NCBI RefSeq assembly: GCF_009806555.1
Contig: NZ_VUOK01000003.1
Span: forward strand, 434,001 to 498,000
Reading direction: 5' to 3'
Source of the DNA: Methylobacterium sp. 2A
Lineage (GTDB): Bacteria; Pseudomonadota; Alphaproteobacteria; Rhizobiales; Beijerinckiaceae
Length of the DNA stretch: 64,000 nt
Positions 1 through 9,350 of this stretch are shown in pieces. Position 1 is the stretch's first letter. Every line of letters starts with the position of its first letter. Under the pieces are notes generated by a model. It saw nothing but the letters and a program-made list of their open reading frames with translations. It was not told the origin of the DNA and made no database searches. A program made the translations under genes and the position numbers.

Positions 1-51
1 GGCCTTGCGTTTCTGCTTGTCCGTGTATTTCGACTTGTCGCCCTGTGCCAT
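1..51 (-). CDS. Small conserved protein, N-terminal fragment (cut by window edge)
   Basis: Only the first 17 codons are inside the window. They encode a very polar, lysine-rich start (MAQGDKSKYTDKQKRKA), a pattern I associate with short hypothetical proteins of Rhizobiales. It lies 18 bp downstream of the stop of the LOV kinase on the same strand, so the two may be co-transcribed. No function can be assigned from this fragment. Confidence 0.55.
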   Translation of the reverse strand, partial: MAQGDKSKYTDKQKRKA

Positions 52-69
52 CGCGCGGCTCCCGTGCGC

Positions 70-1689
70 TCAGCCGACCCCGGTCGGACCGTCGAGGATC
101 GCCCGCACGCGGCGGACCAGCTCCGTGCGCCGGTACGGCTTGTTGAGCAGGTCAAACTCCGAACCGCCGATATCGGTTCGTTCCAGGCTCGCCTCCGCGT
201 AGCCGGTCGCGAGCAGCACCTTGAGCTTCGGCTGGCGTCGTCGCGCCTCCCGGGCGAGCAGCACGCCGTTCATGCCGCCCGGCATGATCAGATCGGTGAA
301 CAGCAGATCGACCCGCTCGCTCGAATCGAGGATCTCCAGCGCCTCGCGGGCATTGCTGGCCACCAGGGTGACGTAGCCGAAATCCCGCAGGATCGTGCGG
401 GCGAGTTCGGCCACGTCCTCGCGGTCGTCGACGATCAGGATCGTCTCGGTGCCCTGCCGGTCGACGGATCGCAGGGAGACCTTGGGCGACGCGTTGACGT
501 CGCCGTCGGTCGCCGGGAACGAGAGCCGCACCGTCGTGCCCTCGCCCACCGTCGATTCGATCTGCGCCGCACCGCCCGATTGCTTGGCGAAGCCGTAGAC
601 CATCGAGAGGCCGAGGCCCGTGCCCTTGCCCTCCTCCTTGGTGGTGAAGAACGGGTCCATCACCCGGGCCAGCACCGCGGGCGGGATGCCGGTGCCGGTG
701 TCGCGGATCGCGATGCTGACATACCGGCCGTCGCGCAGGGGGCCGATCTCCCGGGCGCGGGCGGCGACCTCGCTGTTCTCGGTGGAGATCCGCACCGTGC
801 CGCCCTCCGGCATCGCGTCGCGGGCGTTGATCAGCACGTTCAGGATCGCGACCTCGGTCTGGGTCGGGTCGACGCGGCAGTTCCAGAGGTCCGGAGCGAG
901 ATCGAGCTCGACCTTGACCGCCTCGCCCACCGAGCGGGCGACCATCTCGCCCATGCCCTCGATCAGGGTGTTGAGGTTGACGGCGCGCCCCTCCAGCCGC
1001 TGCTTGCGGGCGAAGGCGAGCAGTTGCTGCGTCAGCGTGGTCGCGCGATCGGCGGCTTGCCGGATATTGTCGGTGGCGCGCCCCAGCCGGGCGCGGTCGG
1101 CATCCGGCTTCTCGAGCCCGGCCGCCAGGATGTCGACGTAGCCGACGATCACCTGCAGCAGGTTGTTGAAATCGTGCGCGATGCCGCCGGTGAGCTGGCC
1201 GAGCGCTTCCATCTTCTGCGCTTGGCCCAGGGCCTCCTCGGCATCGCGGCGGCGCGAGACGTCGAGCTGCGAACCGAAATAGTAAACGAGCTCGCCGTCG
1301 GCGTTGTAGACCGGTGAGACGAACAGCGCGTTCCAGAAGGTCGAGCCGTTCTTGCGATAATTCAGGATCTCGGTGGCGAATTCCCGCCTGTCGGCGATCG
1401 CCGCGCGGACCTGCGCCACGGTCTCGCGGTCGGTGTCCGGGCCCTGCAGGAAGCGGCAATTGCGCCCGATCAGCTCCTCCGGCGTGTAGCCGGTCATCGC
1501 CAGGAAGGCGCGGTTGGCGAAGATGATCGGGTTGTCGGGCTGGCGCGGATCGGTGACGATCATCGGCATCCGCGTCGTCTCGACCGCCGCGAAGAAGATG
1601 TCGCTCTTGCGATCCGTGACGTCGCTCGGCGCGCTGTCCCGGACCTGGGGGCCAGGGCCGGCGGGCGGGGTCTCTGGGGTCTCGGACAT
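70..1689 (-). CDS. LOV-domain hybrid sensor histidine kinase (blue-light receptor type)
   Basis: 539 aa, no membrane segment, so a cytoplasmic sensor. Domain order is LOV/PAS (about 30-148), HisKA dimerisation with H-box [11 protein letters not shown] (phospho-acceptor His172), HATPase_c (N-box [11 protein letters not shown]-boxes DTGTGIP and GKGTGLGLS), then a C-terminal receiver whose phospho-acceptor Asp lies in [11 protein letters not shown]. The LOV core is complete: GRNCRFLQ carries the photo-adduct cysteine (Cys78), and the flavin-contacting Asn110, Asn120 and Gln141 sit in the expected places. In known LOV kinases, blue light forms a Cys-FMN adduct that alters kinase activity. That this protein binds FMN is inferred from the motif. 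The attached receiver suggests phosphorelay or feedback to an unlinked partner. The same HisKA/HATPase/REC layout recurs at 39005-41092 without the LOV cysteine. Confidence 0.93.
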   Translation of the reverse strand: MSETPETPPAGPGPQVRDSAPSDVTDRKSDIFFAAVETTRMPMIVTDPRQPDNPIIFANRAFLAMTGYTPEELIGRNCRFLQGPDTDRETVAQVRAAIADRREFATEILNYRKNGSTFWNALFVSPVYNADGELVYYFGSQLDVSRRRDAEEALGQAQKMEALGQLTGGIAHDFNNLLQVIVGYVDILAAGLEKPDADRARLGRATDNIRQAADRATTLTQQLLAFARKQRLEGRAVNLNTLIEGMGEMVARSVGEAVKVELDLAPDLWNCRVDPTQTEVAILNVLINARDAMPEGGTVRISTENSEVAARAREIGPLRDGRYVSIAIRDTGTGIPPAVLARVMDPFFTTKEEGKGTGLGLSMVYGFAKQSGGAAQIESTVGEGTTVRLSFPATDGDVNASPKVSLRSVDRQGTETILIVDDREDVAELARTILRDFGYVTLVASNAREALEILDSSERVDLLFTDLIMPGGMNGVLLAREARRRQPKLKVLLATGYAEASLERTDIGGSEFDLLNKPYRRTELVRRVRAILDGPTGVG

Positions 1690-1807
1690 GCGAGGCGGTC
1701 TTCACCCTCCGGGCTCGGCAGGTGCATGTGGCCCGTCACGACCTGCCGATGGGGACTCTAGCGGTCTGCAACGCGAAGTCGACCGCACAGGTTCTCCGTC
1801 CCGACGC

Positions 1808-3790
1808 TCAAACGGTCGCCGTCTCGCGTGCCTTGCCGGGCAGCGCCGCCGGCGACACCGGGGCGGCTCGCAGGCGCGCCGGCTCGCGGCAGGCGCCAAG
1901 CACCGCCGACAGCGCCTCGTTGAGCGAGGTCACCAGGAAGTCCGCCGACGTTGCACGGCGCAGGCGGTCCAGCGTAGCCGGGTCGCGCTCGCGCCAGAAG
2001 CCCACGAGGATGCGCACCCCCGGCACCGCGGCCCGCGCTTGGCGGACGGTGAAGCGGATCTGCGAGAGGCTCACCGGCTCCAGATAGGAGAAGCAGATCA
2101 GCGCAAGCCCCTCCGGGTTCTCGGGTCGCTCACCGGCGCGGATCGCGGCCATCGACATGACCTGCGAGGCGAGTCCGTGCCGGGCCAGGCTCTGGCTCAG
2201 CATCAGGGTTGCCGCCTCGTCGAACGGGCCGCGGCTCGACACGCAGAGGACGGGGGTCGCGCTGCGCCAATGGGGCGCCAGCTCCTCGCGGGTGAGGACG
2301 ATCCCCGCGATATCCCGGTCGGGCCCGATCGCGGCCAGCGCCGCCGCGGTCTCGGTGTCGGAACTGCGCCCGCCATCCCGCCGGGTCCGCCGCGCGACCG
2401 GCGCTGTGCCGAGGCGATCCACCACGGTGCGGATCGCCGCGCCGACCTCCTGCTGGCGTTCGCGGTCGAGGGTCCCGCGCGACATGTCCTCCTGCGCAAG
2501 AAGCAGGCCGGCCAGCGCGACCTCGTCGTAGTAGGTGACGAGGGCACGCGCTTTCAGGAATTGCCAGCCCTGATCGATCGCCTCGGCCGGATCTCCGGCC
2601 AGCATGCGCTGGTAGAAGATCTCGGGCGGCGACAGGGCCGGCTGATCGCCGAGCAGCACGTCGAGATACCAGAGCCGCTCCACGTGCCGCCCGAGCACGA
2701 CGAGGCAGACCGTCAGCGGCGTCGCCAGAACGAGGCCGATCGGCCCCCACAGGAAGGTCCAGATCGTCGCCGCCAGGATGACGGCGATCGGTGAGAGGCC
2801 GGTGGAATGGCCGTAGAGCAGCGGCTCGACGACGTGGCCGCAGATCGGCTCGACCACCAGGAACAGCGCCGCGGTGGCGATCACCATCGACCAGCCGGGA
2901 TCGACCGCGGCGGCGAGGATCAGCGGCAGCAGCGCGCTGATCGCGGCACCGATATAGGGCACGAACCGCAGGATTGCGGCGAGCACACCGAACAGGGTCG
3001 GGCTCGGCACGCCGATCAGCCAGAGGCCGACGCCGATGACCAGACCGAACACGATGTTGAGGGCGAGCTGGGCCAGGAAGAAGCGGCTGAGCCGGCTGGT
3101 GGCGTCGTCGATCGCCGCCGTGGTCCGGCGCAGGTCCTCCGAGCCCCCGGCAAGCCGGATCGCCCGGTTCCGCAGATCCTCGCGCTGGAGCAGGATGAAG
3201 ATCGTGAAGATCAGGATCAGGCCGGTGGTGGCCAGCGGATGCAGGATGGGACCCGCGAAGGTCTGAAGCGTGTCGATCACGCTGGCGCGGGCGGGGCTGA
3301 TCTCGACGGTGAGGGGATGGGTTGCCGATCCCCGCTCGCCACGGACCTCCGCGGCCGGCGGCGGCTGCAGGGTCGCGCTCAGATCCTGCACCATGTCGAC
3401 GATGCGCGAGAGGCTGCTGCTCCCGGCGGTCGCGCCGCGCAGATCCTTGATCTTCGTGCGCATGGTCTGGGTGTAGCGGGGCAGGTCCGCGGCCAGCTGC
3501 GAAGCCTCGCTGGCGATCAGACTGCCGATCCCGAACAGGGCGCCGAACACGATCACCACCACCAGCAGGACCGCCGGGGCGCGCGGCACGTGAAGCCGCC
3601 GCAGCATCCGCACCGCCGGCACCAGGACGAAGCTCAGCAGGATCGCCAGCGTCACCGGCACCAGGATATCGCGCCCGAGATACAAAGCCGCCATCGTCGC
3701 CACGACGAGGAGCAGCGAGGCCAACGCCACGATGACGGGAAGGCCCTCCCGCAGGCGCTGGGCAGTGACGGGATCCTCGCTCACGGACAC
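1808..3790 (-). CDS. AI-2E family transporter with long cytosolic C-terminal extension
   Basis: 660 aa. The first ~370 residues are an AI-2E/PerM permease: paired N-terminal membrane helices (about 18-60), a third helix near 75-95, a soluble amphipathic stretch, then four or five helices ending near LVLATPLTVCLVVLGRH. Family members are usually about 350-380 aa. Here roughly 290 extra residues follow, first helical, then a block near 490-640 with alternating hydrophobic strands and helices (PVLCVSSRGP, LALICFSYLEP, VRILVGFW) that looks Rossmann-like or B12-binding-like. Substrates of most AI-2E proteins are unproven, and some are Na+/H+ antiporters. The extension could be a regulatory module; that is inference. 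The gene stands alone between two signalling genes. Confidence 0.85.
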   Translation of the reverse strand: MSVSEDPVTAQRLREGLPVIVALASLLLVVATMAALYLGRDILVPVTLAILLSFVLVPAVRMLRRLHVPRAPAVLLVVVIVFGALFGIGSLIASEASQLAADLPRYTQTMRTKIKDLRGATAGSSSLSRIVDMVQDLSATLQPPPAAEVRGERGSATHPLTVEISPARASVIDTLQTFAGPILHPLATTGLILIFTIFILLQREDLRNRAIRLAGGSEDLRRTTAAIDDATSRLSRFFLAQLALNIVFGLVIGVGLWLIGVPSPTLFGVLAAILRFVPYIGAAISALLPLILAAAVDPGWSMVIATAALFLVVEPICGHVVEPLLYGHSTGLSPIAVILAATIWTFLWGPIGLVLATPLTVCLVVLGRHVERLWYLDVLLGDQPALSPPEIFYQRMLAGDPAEAIDQGWQFLKARALVTYYDEVALAGLLLAQEDMSRGTLDRERQQEVGAAIRTVVDRLGTAPVARRTRRDGGRSSDTETAAALAAIGPDRDIAGIVLTREELAPHWRSATPVLCVSSRGPFDEAATLMLSQSLARHGLASQVMSMAAIRAGERPENPEGLALICFSYLEPVSLSQIRFTVRQARAAVPGVRILVGFWRERDPATLDRLRRATSADFLVTSLNEALSAVLGACREPARLRAAPVSPAALPGKARETATV

Positions 3791-3854
3791 GCTCCAGGCT
3801 TCTCACGCGCAGGGGTCGGGTGGGAACGGCCGTGGACGCGAACGGATCCGCGCT

Positions 3855-4235
3855 TCAGCTCGCCTGCGCGGTCTCGCCCAGGGCGGCACTGATCTGGCTG
3901 AGCAGCTTCGAGAAATCGACGGGCTTGGGGTGGTAGTCGTCGCAGCCCGCCTGGATCGCCTTGTCGCGGTCCCCCGACATGGCGTGGGCAGTGAGCGCGA
4001 TGATCGGGATCGCCCGCGTGTCGGTGCCGGATTTCAGCGTGCGGGCGACCGACCAGCCGTCGAGGATCGGCAGGTTCATGTCGAGGAGGATGACGTCGGG
4101 CTGGCCCGAGCGCGCCTGCCGGACGCCGGCCTCGCCGTCATGGGCCAGGATCACCTCGTAGCCGCGGCGCTTGAGCCGCCGGGACAGGAAGTCCCAGATC
4201 TCTTCGTGGTCCTCGACCAGCAGAATCTTCGCCAT
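3855..4235 (-). CDS. Single-domain response regulator (CheY/DivK-like)
   Basis: 126 aa, a lone receiver with no output domain. The acidic pair is in LLVEDHEE, the phospho-acceptor Asp in VILLDMNLPILDGW, the conserved Thr in IALTAHAM and the Lys in YHPKPVD. I start it at MAKILLVED because that is the usual receiver N-terminus; the longer upstream extension is arginine-rich and low in information. Single-domain receivers act as phosphate shuttles or allosteric partners of kinases. No kinase is adjacent, although two hybrid kinases occur in the window. Confidence 0.9.
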   Translation of the reverse strand: MAKILLVEDHEEIWDFLSRRLKRRGYEVILAHDGEAGVRQARSGQPDVILLDMNLPILDGWSVARTLKSGTDTRAIPIIALTAHAMSGDRDKAIQAGCDDYHPKPVDFSKLLSQISAALGETAQAS

Positions 4236-4435
4236 CAGAACTCGAATCCCCGGCTCGCGACATTCCCGGCTCGCGACCTGCCGGCCGACAGGCCAACGCG
4301 CGGCAACGCACAATCGCCCAACGTTCCTGCCGCGATTCCGGTCCGCGGTGAAGGGGGCGTCCCGCGCGGTTGACCCCGGCACCGGCCGGTATGAGCGGGC
4401 GCGCCGCGCGAATCGGCAATATCGGGCGGAACGGA

Positions 4436-4530
4436 ATGGCCGATAAAGCCGACATCATGTTCTATCACGCGCCCAATACGCGCTCGTCCGGGGTGCGCGT
4501 GGTCTTCGAGGAGCCGGGCGTGCCGCGCGC
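4436..4530 (+). pseudogene. 5' remnant of a glutathione S-transferase gene
   Basis: The reading frame from ATG 4436 gives MADKADIMFYHAPNTRSSGV followed by RVVFEEPGVP. This matches the thioredoxin-fold start of bacterial GSTs (beta1 strand, the N-terminal Asn/Ser active-site area, then an 'EELG' helix end). After about 31 residues similarity stops and the frame becomes arginine-rich and random, ending at a stop at 4648. The ~170 aa helical domain is missing; the next recognised gene starts at 4739. Interpreted as a gene truncated by deletion. Confidence 0.6.
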
Positions 4531-4738
4531 GGCCTCCTGCGCGTCACGGCGCCGGTGCTGCGCGCGCCGTAACCCGCGCCGCAGAGACGGGTGGCGAAAT
4601 CCAATCGTCCGCCGGTGGATCGCGTCTTCGCGGCCGGACTCTTGCTGAGAGGTCGCCCGGAGCCCGATCCGGCGCGCATCCGGGCTCCGCCGGTTCTTCC
4701 GGCCGCATTCCCGCGCGACGATCGGATCAAGCCAGCCC

Positions 4739-5650
4739 ATGCGTCTGCTTTCCCTCCTCGCGGCCCTCCTCGCCCTGTCCCAGGCCGCACCGGCCCAGGC
4801 CGAGGCCCTCACCGGCACGCTCAAGAAAATCCAGGACAGCAACCGGCTGGTCCTCGGCGTGCGCGATACCGCGCCGCCGTTCAGCTACATCGATCAGAAC
4901 GAGAAGGTGGTCGGCTTCGCGATCGACATCTGCATGACGATCGCCGACGCGGTGAAGCGCGAATTGAAGAAGCCGGACCTCGAGGTCGCGATGGAGTTCG
5001 TGAACTCCTCCTCGCGCATCCCGCTGATCACCAACGGCACGGTCGATCTCGAATGCGGGACGACGACCAACAACGCCGAGCGCAAGAAGCAGGTGGCCTT
5101 CACCAACACCCACTTCCTGACGGCCACCCGCTTCGTCTCCAAGAGGGATCAGCACATCGCCAGCCTGGACGACCTGCGCGGCAAGACCGTCTCGTCGGTG
5201 GCCGGCTCGACCAACATCCTGATGCTGATCAAGGCCAACAACGAGCGCAAGCTCGGCATCACGGTGATCGCCGCCAAGGACGTCCCGGAGGCCTTCCTGA
5301 TGGTCGAGACCGGCCGGGCGGCGGCCTTCGTGATGGACGACGTGCAGCTCAGCGTCGTCGCGGCCCAGTCCAAGGAGCCGTCCGCCTACGTGGTCAGCGA
5401 CGAGACCCTGTCCAACCCGGAACCCTACGGGATCATGATGCGCAGGGATGACCCGGCCTTCAAGGCGGTGGTGGACCGGGCGACCGCCGAACTCTACCGC
5501 AGCCCCAAGATCCTGACGATCTACGACCGCTGGTTCCTCAAGCCGGTGCCCCCGCGCGGTCTCAACTACAACGTGCCGCTCTCCTCTGCCCTGCGCTGGG
5601 CGTTCGAGCATCCGACCGACGAGTCGGATCCCGCATTCTACGCGCACTGA
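4739..5650 (+). CDS. Amino-acid ABC transporter substrate-binding protein (GltI-like)
   Basis: 303 aa, SBP_bac_3 family. A clear Sec signal peptide (about 1-23, ending APAQAEA) targets it to the periplasm. The mature part opens with the family's typical 'LGVRDTAPPFSYID...GFAIDIC' pattern and has the ligand-domain motif DLECGTTTNNAERKK. Relatives bind glutamate/aspartate and deliver it to an HMQ permease. No permease or ATPase gene is adjacent, so it is an orphan receptor here, and the truncated GST just upstream suggests local rearrangement. The ligand is assigned only by family resemblance. Confidence 0.88.
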   Translation: MRLLSLLAALLALSQAAPAQAEALTGTLKKIQDSNRLVLGVRDTAPPFSYIDQNEKVVGFAIDICMTIADAVKRELKKPDLEVAMEFVNSSSRIPLITNGTVDLECGTTTNNAERKKQVAFTNTHFLTATRFVSKRDQHIASLDDLRGKTVSSVAGSTNILMLIKANNERKLGITVIAAKDVPEAFLMVETGRAAAFVMDDVQLSVVAAQSKEPSAYVVSDETLSNPEPYGIMMRRDDPAFKAVVDRATAELYRSPKILTIYDRWFLKPVPPRGLNYNVPLSSALRWAFEHPTDESDPAFYAH

Positions 5651-5733
5651 TCTGTCGCACGGCGGGGTTCCGCTGAAGCCGGGGAGATGCGATGCGGCTT
5701 GGCTGATCCCAGTCCGCGTCGCGAAGCGCCCCC

Positions 5734-6975
5734 ATGACCGACCGCACAGAGCCGGCTCTCACCTCCGCCGCGGCTGGCGCCGCGCCGCCGGCAACCTCGA
5801 TCCCGCGACTGATCGTGGTGTTGGCCTGCGCCGGCTTCGGCAGCACCTTCGCGCTGCGCTCGGTCGAGCCTCTGGTCGGCGTGCTCGCCCGGGACCTCGC
5901 GAGCGATGCCCACACGGTGGCGCTGCTCTCCACGGCCTTCGCGCTGCCCTACGCGTTCATCCAGCCGGTCCTGGGGCCGGTCGGCGATGCGCTCGGCAAG
6001 GAGCGGGTGATGAGCACTTGCCTTGCGGTGCTCGCCGTGGCCCTCGCCCTGTGCAGCGTCGCCCCCGATCTTGCCAGCCTGTTCGGCCTGCGGATGCTTG
6101 CGGGCGCGGCCGCCGGGGGCTGCATCCCGCTCTCGCTGGCGCTGCTCGGCGACCGGGTCCCGATGGAGAGCCGTCAGGTGGCGATCGGGCGCTTCCTCGT
6201 GGCGGTGATCCTCGGCCAGCTCTCCGGCTCGACCTTCGCGGGCCTGATCGAGGCGGCGATCGGCTGGCGCGGGGTGTTCGCGGTCACCGCCGCGGTGGCG
6301 GCCTGCGCCTGCGCCGCGACGGTGTTCGGCTTCGACCGCGCCGGCCGCCCGCCGGCCCGCCGCCCGGCTTTCCGCGAGGCGGTGACGCGCTACCGGACGA
6401 TCCTGGGCAATCCCCGCGCGCGGGTGCTGTTCTCGGCGGTGTTCATCGAGGCGATCGCGATCTTCGGCGTGTTCCCGCACCTCGCGCCGCTGCTCGAGGC
6501 CCGGGGGGAGGGCGGTCCGCGCGAGGCCGGCCTCGTGCTGGCGGGGTTCGCGGTCGGCGGCCTGCTCTACTCGGCGCTGGTCGGGCTGCTGGTGCGGCTG
6601 CTCGGCCTGCCGCGGATGCTGATCGGCGGCGGCCTGATCTGCGGCGCGTCGCTCACCGTGGTCGGGCTCGCGGGCTCGTGGCCGGTCGATTGCGCCGCGC
6701 TCACCGCCATGGGGCTCGGCTTCTACATGCTGCACAACACCTACCAGACCCAGGTCACCGAGGTCGCGCCCACGGCCCGGGCTTCGGCGGTGGCGCTCCA
6801 CGCCTTTTCGTTCTTCTGCGGGCAGGCGCTCGGCGTCGCGGTGATCGGGCAGGCGCTGGTGCGGTTCGGGCAGTTCGGGGCGCTCACGGGCTGCGCCGTG
6901 ACCATCCTGGCGCTGGGGATCGGCACCGCCTTCGCCCTGCGGCAGAAGCCGGCGCCGGTGGCGTTCCCGGGGTGA
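5734..6975 (+). CDS. MFS transporter
   Basis: 413 aa with about 12 hydrophobic segments. The first loop carries the MFS motif-A variant GPVGDALGKERV, and LRMLAGAAAGGCIPLSLALLGD follows in the fourth and fifth helices. The architecture resembles drug/sugar-efflux 12-TM members (Bcr/AraJ type). It lies 83 bp after the binding-protein gene on the same strand and converges on the flavoprotein gene with only 7 bp between stops. Substrate unknown. Confidence 0.88.
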   Translation: MTDRTEPALTSAAAGAAPPATSIPRLIVVLACAGFGSTFALRSVEPLVGVLARDLASDAHTVALLSTAFALPYAFIQPVLGPVGDALGKERVMSTCLAVLAVALALCSVAPDLASLFGLRMLAGAAAGGCIPLSLALLGDRVPMESRQVAIGRFLVAVILGQLSGSTFAGLIEAAIGWRGVFAVTAAVAACACAATVFGFDRAGRPPARRPAFREAVTRYRTILGNPRARVLFSAVFIEAIAIFGVFPHLAPLLEARGEGGPREAGLVLAGFAVGGLLYSALVGLLVRLLGLPRMLIGGGLICGASLTVVGLAGSWPVDCAALTAMGLGFYMLHNTYQTQVTEVAPTARASAVALHAFSFFCGQALGVAVIGQALVRFGQFGALTGCAVTILALGIGTAFALRQKPAPVAFPG

Positions 6976-6982
6976 GCGTCGC

Positions 6983-8224
6983 TCAGGACCGCCCCATCGC
7001 CAGCGCCTTGAGGTCGAAGCCCGGATCCTCCGCCTGATCCGGCGTCAGCGGCGTGCCGGCAGCGAGAAGGCGCCGGGCAACCATGTGGTCGCCCGCCCGG
7101 TCGACGGATTCCACCGCGCTCAGGCGCCCGTCGCGGAAGCGGAACACCGAGAAGGCCGGGCCCGCCCCGCGGACCACGCTGGCATCGCCCGGACCCGACA
7201 GCCCGGCGATCTGCAGCTTGTGCGGGCCCTGGTCGCTCCAGAACCAGGGCAAGGCGCCGTAGGCGGAAGGCTTGCCGAGGAGCCGGGCTGCGAGGCAGCG
7301 GCCCTGGTCGATGGCGTTCTGGACGGATTCGATCCGCACCGTGCCATCCGCCGTGAGCCCGTGCGCGAAGGGGCTCGGGAACCGGGCGCAATCGCCGATC
7401 GCCGAGATCGTCGGATCGGGGGTGGCGAGGAACGCATCGACCCGCACGCCGTCCTCGGCCGGCAGACCCGCCTCCAGGGCGAGTTCCCGGTTCGGCAGCA
7501 CGCCGATGCCGATCAGGACGAGATCGGCGGGACGCTCCGTCCCGTCCGCCAGCGCGATCCCGGTCGCGCGGCCGTCGCGTCCGAGGATCGCCGTGACGCC
7601 CGCCCCGAAGGCGAAGCGCACGCCCGCCGCCTCGTGGGCGCTGCGGAAGAACGCGCCCATCTCGGCCGACACCGCCCGGGCCATGGGCCGCTCGGCCGCC
7701 TCGATCACCGTCACGGGGAGGCCGCGCGCGGCCGCCACGGCGGCAAATTCCAGCCCGATGAAGCCCGCGCCCACCACCGCGATCGCCCGCGCCGCCGCGA
7801 TCTCCGCCCGGAGCGCGTCGGCATCCGCGAGGCCGCGCAGCTGGTGCACGCCGCCGAGATCGGCCCCGGGGACCGGCAGCGGGCGGTTGCGGGCACCGGT
7901 GGCGAGGACGAGGTGGTCGTAGGCGAGGCTGTCCCCATCCGACAGGTGCAGGCGGCGCGCGGCCCGGTCGATGGCGACGGCCCGGATGCCCGGCCGGTGC
8001 GTGATCGCGTGCTCGGCGAAGAAGCCCGGCTGGCGCAGGAACAGGCCCTCCCGATCGGTCTTGCCGGCGAGATAGGCCTTCGACAGGGGCGGACGCTGAT
8101 AGGGCAGGGCGGCCTCGTCCCCCACCAGGGTGATCGGCTCCCGGAAGCCGCCCTCGCGCAGGGAGGCGGCGAGCTGGAAGCCCGCCTGGCCCGCGCCCGC
8201 GACGACGATCCCGGCCGCGCTCAT
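6983..8224 (-). CDS. FAD/NAD(P)-dependent oxidoreductase, ferredoxin/rubredoxin-reductase type
   Basis: 413 aa. N-terminal FAD-binding GxGxxG (VVAGAGQAGFQLA), NAD(P)-binding Rossmann motif in the middle (AVVGAGFIGLEFAAVAA), the FAD-ribityl motif ISAIGDCARFP, and a C-terminal reductase domain. This is the architecture of putidaredoxin- and rhodocoxin-type reductases that pass electrons from NAD(P)H to a small [2Fe-2S] protein. No ferredoxin or oxygenase is nearby. Its ATG overlaps the stop of the LysR gene (ATGA), so the two are translationally coupled. A much longer upstream frame simply runs through the regulator in another frame and was not used. Confidence 0.9.
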   Translation of the reverse strand: MSAAGIVVAGAGQAGFQLAASLREGGFREPITLVGDEAALPYQRPPLSKAYLAGKTDREGLFLRQPGFFAEHAITHRPGIRAVAIDRAARRLHLSDGDSLAYDHLVLATGARNRPLPVPGADLGGVHQLRGLADADALRAEIAAARAIAVVGAGFIGLEFAAVAAARGLPVTVIEAAERPMARAVSAEMGAFFRSAHEAAGVRFAFGAGVTAILGRDGRATGIALADGTERPADLVLIGIGVLPNRELALEAGLPAEDGVRVDAFLATPDPTISAIGDCARFPSPFAHGLTADGTVRIESVQNAIDQGRCLAARLLGKPSAYGALPWFWSDQGPHKLQIAGLSGPGDASVVRGAGPAFSVFRFRDGRLSAVESVDRAGDHMVARRLLAAGTPLTPDQAEDPGFDLKALAMGRS

Positions 8225-9168
8225 GCTCCGGCTCCCGCCAGCGCCAGCCCGCTCTGCGCGACGCCCGGCAGGCTCTGCGCGCCCTCCGACATCAGGTACG
8301 ACCACACCGCCGAGGCCGCCGGCCCCAGCACCTTGTCGGCGCGGCGCACCGCGTACCAGTCGCGCCGGATCGGCAGGCCCTTCACGTCGAGGAGGACGAG
8401 GCGGCGGCTCTCCAGCTCCGCCGCCACCGAGTGGACCGAGAGCAGCGCGATGCCGAGCCCGGCCATCACCGCCTGTTTGATGGTCTCGTTCGAGCCGGTG
8501 TCGATCTCCAGCGGCGCGCGCTTGACCAGCACGCCGGCCATGAATTCCTCGAACACCATCCGCGTGCCCGAGCCCTCCTCGCGCAGGAAGAACGGCTGGT
8601 CGGCGAGATCCTCGCGGGTCAGGCCGGGCCGCCCCGCCAGGGGATGGTCCGGGGCCGCGATCAGTACGATCGGGTGCGGGCCGAAGGTGGCGGCCTCGAT
8701 CGGAAAATCCCGGGGCGGGCGGCCCATCAGGGCGAAGTCGATCTCGTAGCCGCGCAGGGCCTCCACGGTCTGGCCGCGGTTGCGCACCGACAGGCTGATC
8801 TCGACGCCCGGATGCTTCTTGACGAAGCCGGCGATCACCTGCGGGGCGAAATACTTGGCGGTGGAGACGACGCCGAGCGCCACGCGCCCGCCCTCGGCGC
8901 CGCGGAGCGTCCGCAGGCGGTCCGTGCAGGTCTCCAGCACGGTGTTGATGCTGTCGATCGCCCAGAGCATCTCGCGGCCGGCATCCGTCGGCTTGAGGCC
9001 GCCCGGCGTCCGGTCGAACAGCAGGAGGCCGGCCTCTTCCTCCAGCTGGCGGATGCGGGCGTAGAGCGCCGCCGAGGTGACGTTCAGCTCCTGCGCCGCC
9101 CGGGTCATGGTGCCGAGCCGGGCCACCGCCGCCACCGCCTGAAGCTGCTTGAGGGAGAGGTTGCGCAT
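8221..9168 (-). CDS. LysR-type regulator, CbbR/QscR-like
   Basis: 315 aa. An N-terminal winged helix-turn-helix (about 3-60) and a C-terminal periplasmic-binding-like effector domain match CbbR regulators, as in the start MRNLSLKQLQAVAAVARLGT and the effector region EIDFALMGRPPRDFPIEA. It is divergent from fbp-prk with a 182 bp intergenic region, the classical arrangement. In RubisCO organisms CbbR activates Calvin genes. In RubisCO-less Methylobacterium the homologue QscR controls serine-cycle genes, and ribulose-1,5-bisphosphate made by PRK is its reported effector. Which name applies here depends on phylogeny, so no symbol is given. Confidence 0.9.
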   Translation of the reverse strand: MRNLSLKQLQAVAAVARLGTMTRAAQELNVTSAALYARIRQLEEEAGLLLFDRTPGGLKPTDAGREMLWAIDSINTVLETCTDRLRTLRGAEGGRVALGVVSTAKYFAPQVIAGFVKKHPGVEISLSVRNRGQTVEALRGYEIDFALMGRPPRDFPIEAATFGPHPIVLIAAPDHPLAGRPGLTREDLADQPFFLREEGSGTRMVFEEFMAGVLVKRAPLEIDTGSNETIKQAVMAGLGIALLSVHSVAAELESRRLVLLDVKGLPIRRDWYAVRRADKVLGPAASAVWSYLMSEGAQSLPGVAQSGLALAGAGA

Positions 9169-9200
9169 GGCCGGGGTCTCGTATTTTTTGTGCTTCCTTA

Positions 9201-9221
9201 CAAGATCGCACAGAAATCTTG
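9201..9221. promoter_or_regulatory. Candidate LysR-type operator between cbbR/qscR and fbp
   Basis: A perfect 6-bp inverted repeat, CAAGAT-N9-ATCTTG, lies 33 bp upstream of the regulator's start and 130 bp upstream of fbp. Dyads of this size in the divergent intergenic region are typical LysR-type recognition sites. The sequence is AT-rich relative to its surroundings. Assignment to this regulator is inferred from position. Confidence 0.5.
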
Positions 9222-9350
9222 AACGAAGGGCGACCGGCTCCTGTCGATCCGGTTGCCGGGGCCGCTATCTTGAGGGCCGAACGGCCGCTACAGAGCCCGC
9301 GCGGAACGCGCGATCCCGGCGGGCGGGATCCGAGCAGGAGAGTTAAGCCG

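Noticed and set aside
64..1317. 417-codon plus-strand frame
   Set aside because: Antisense to the LOV kinase, which has complete domains.
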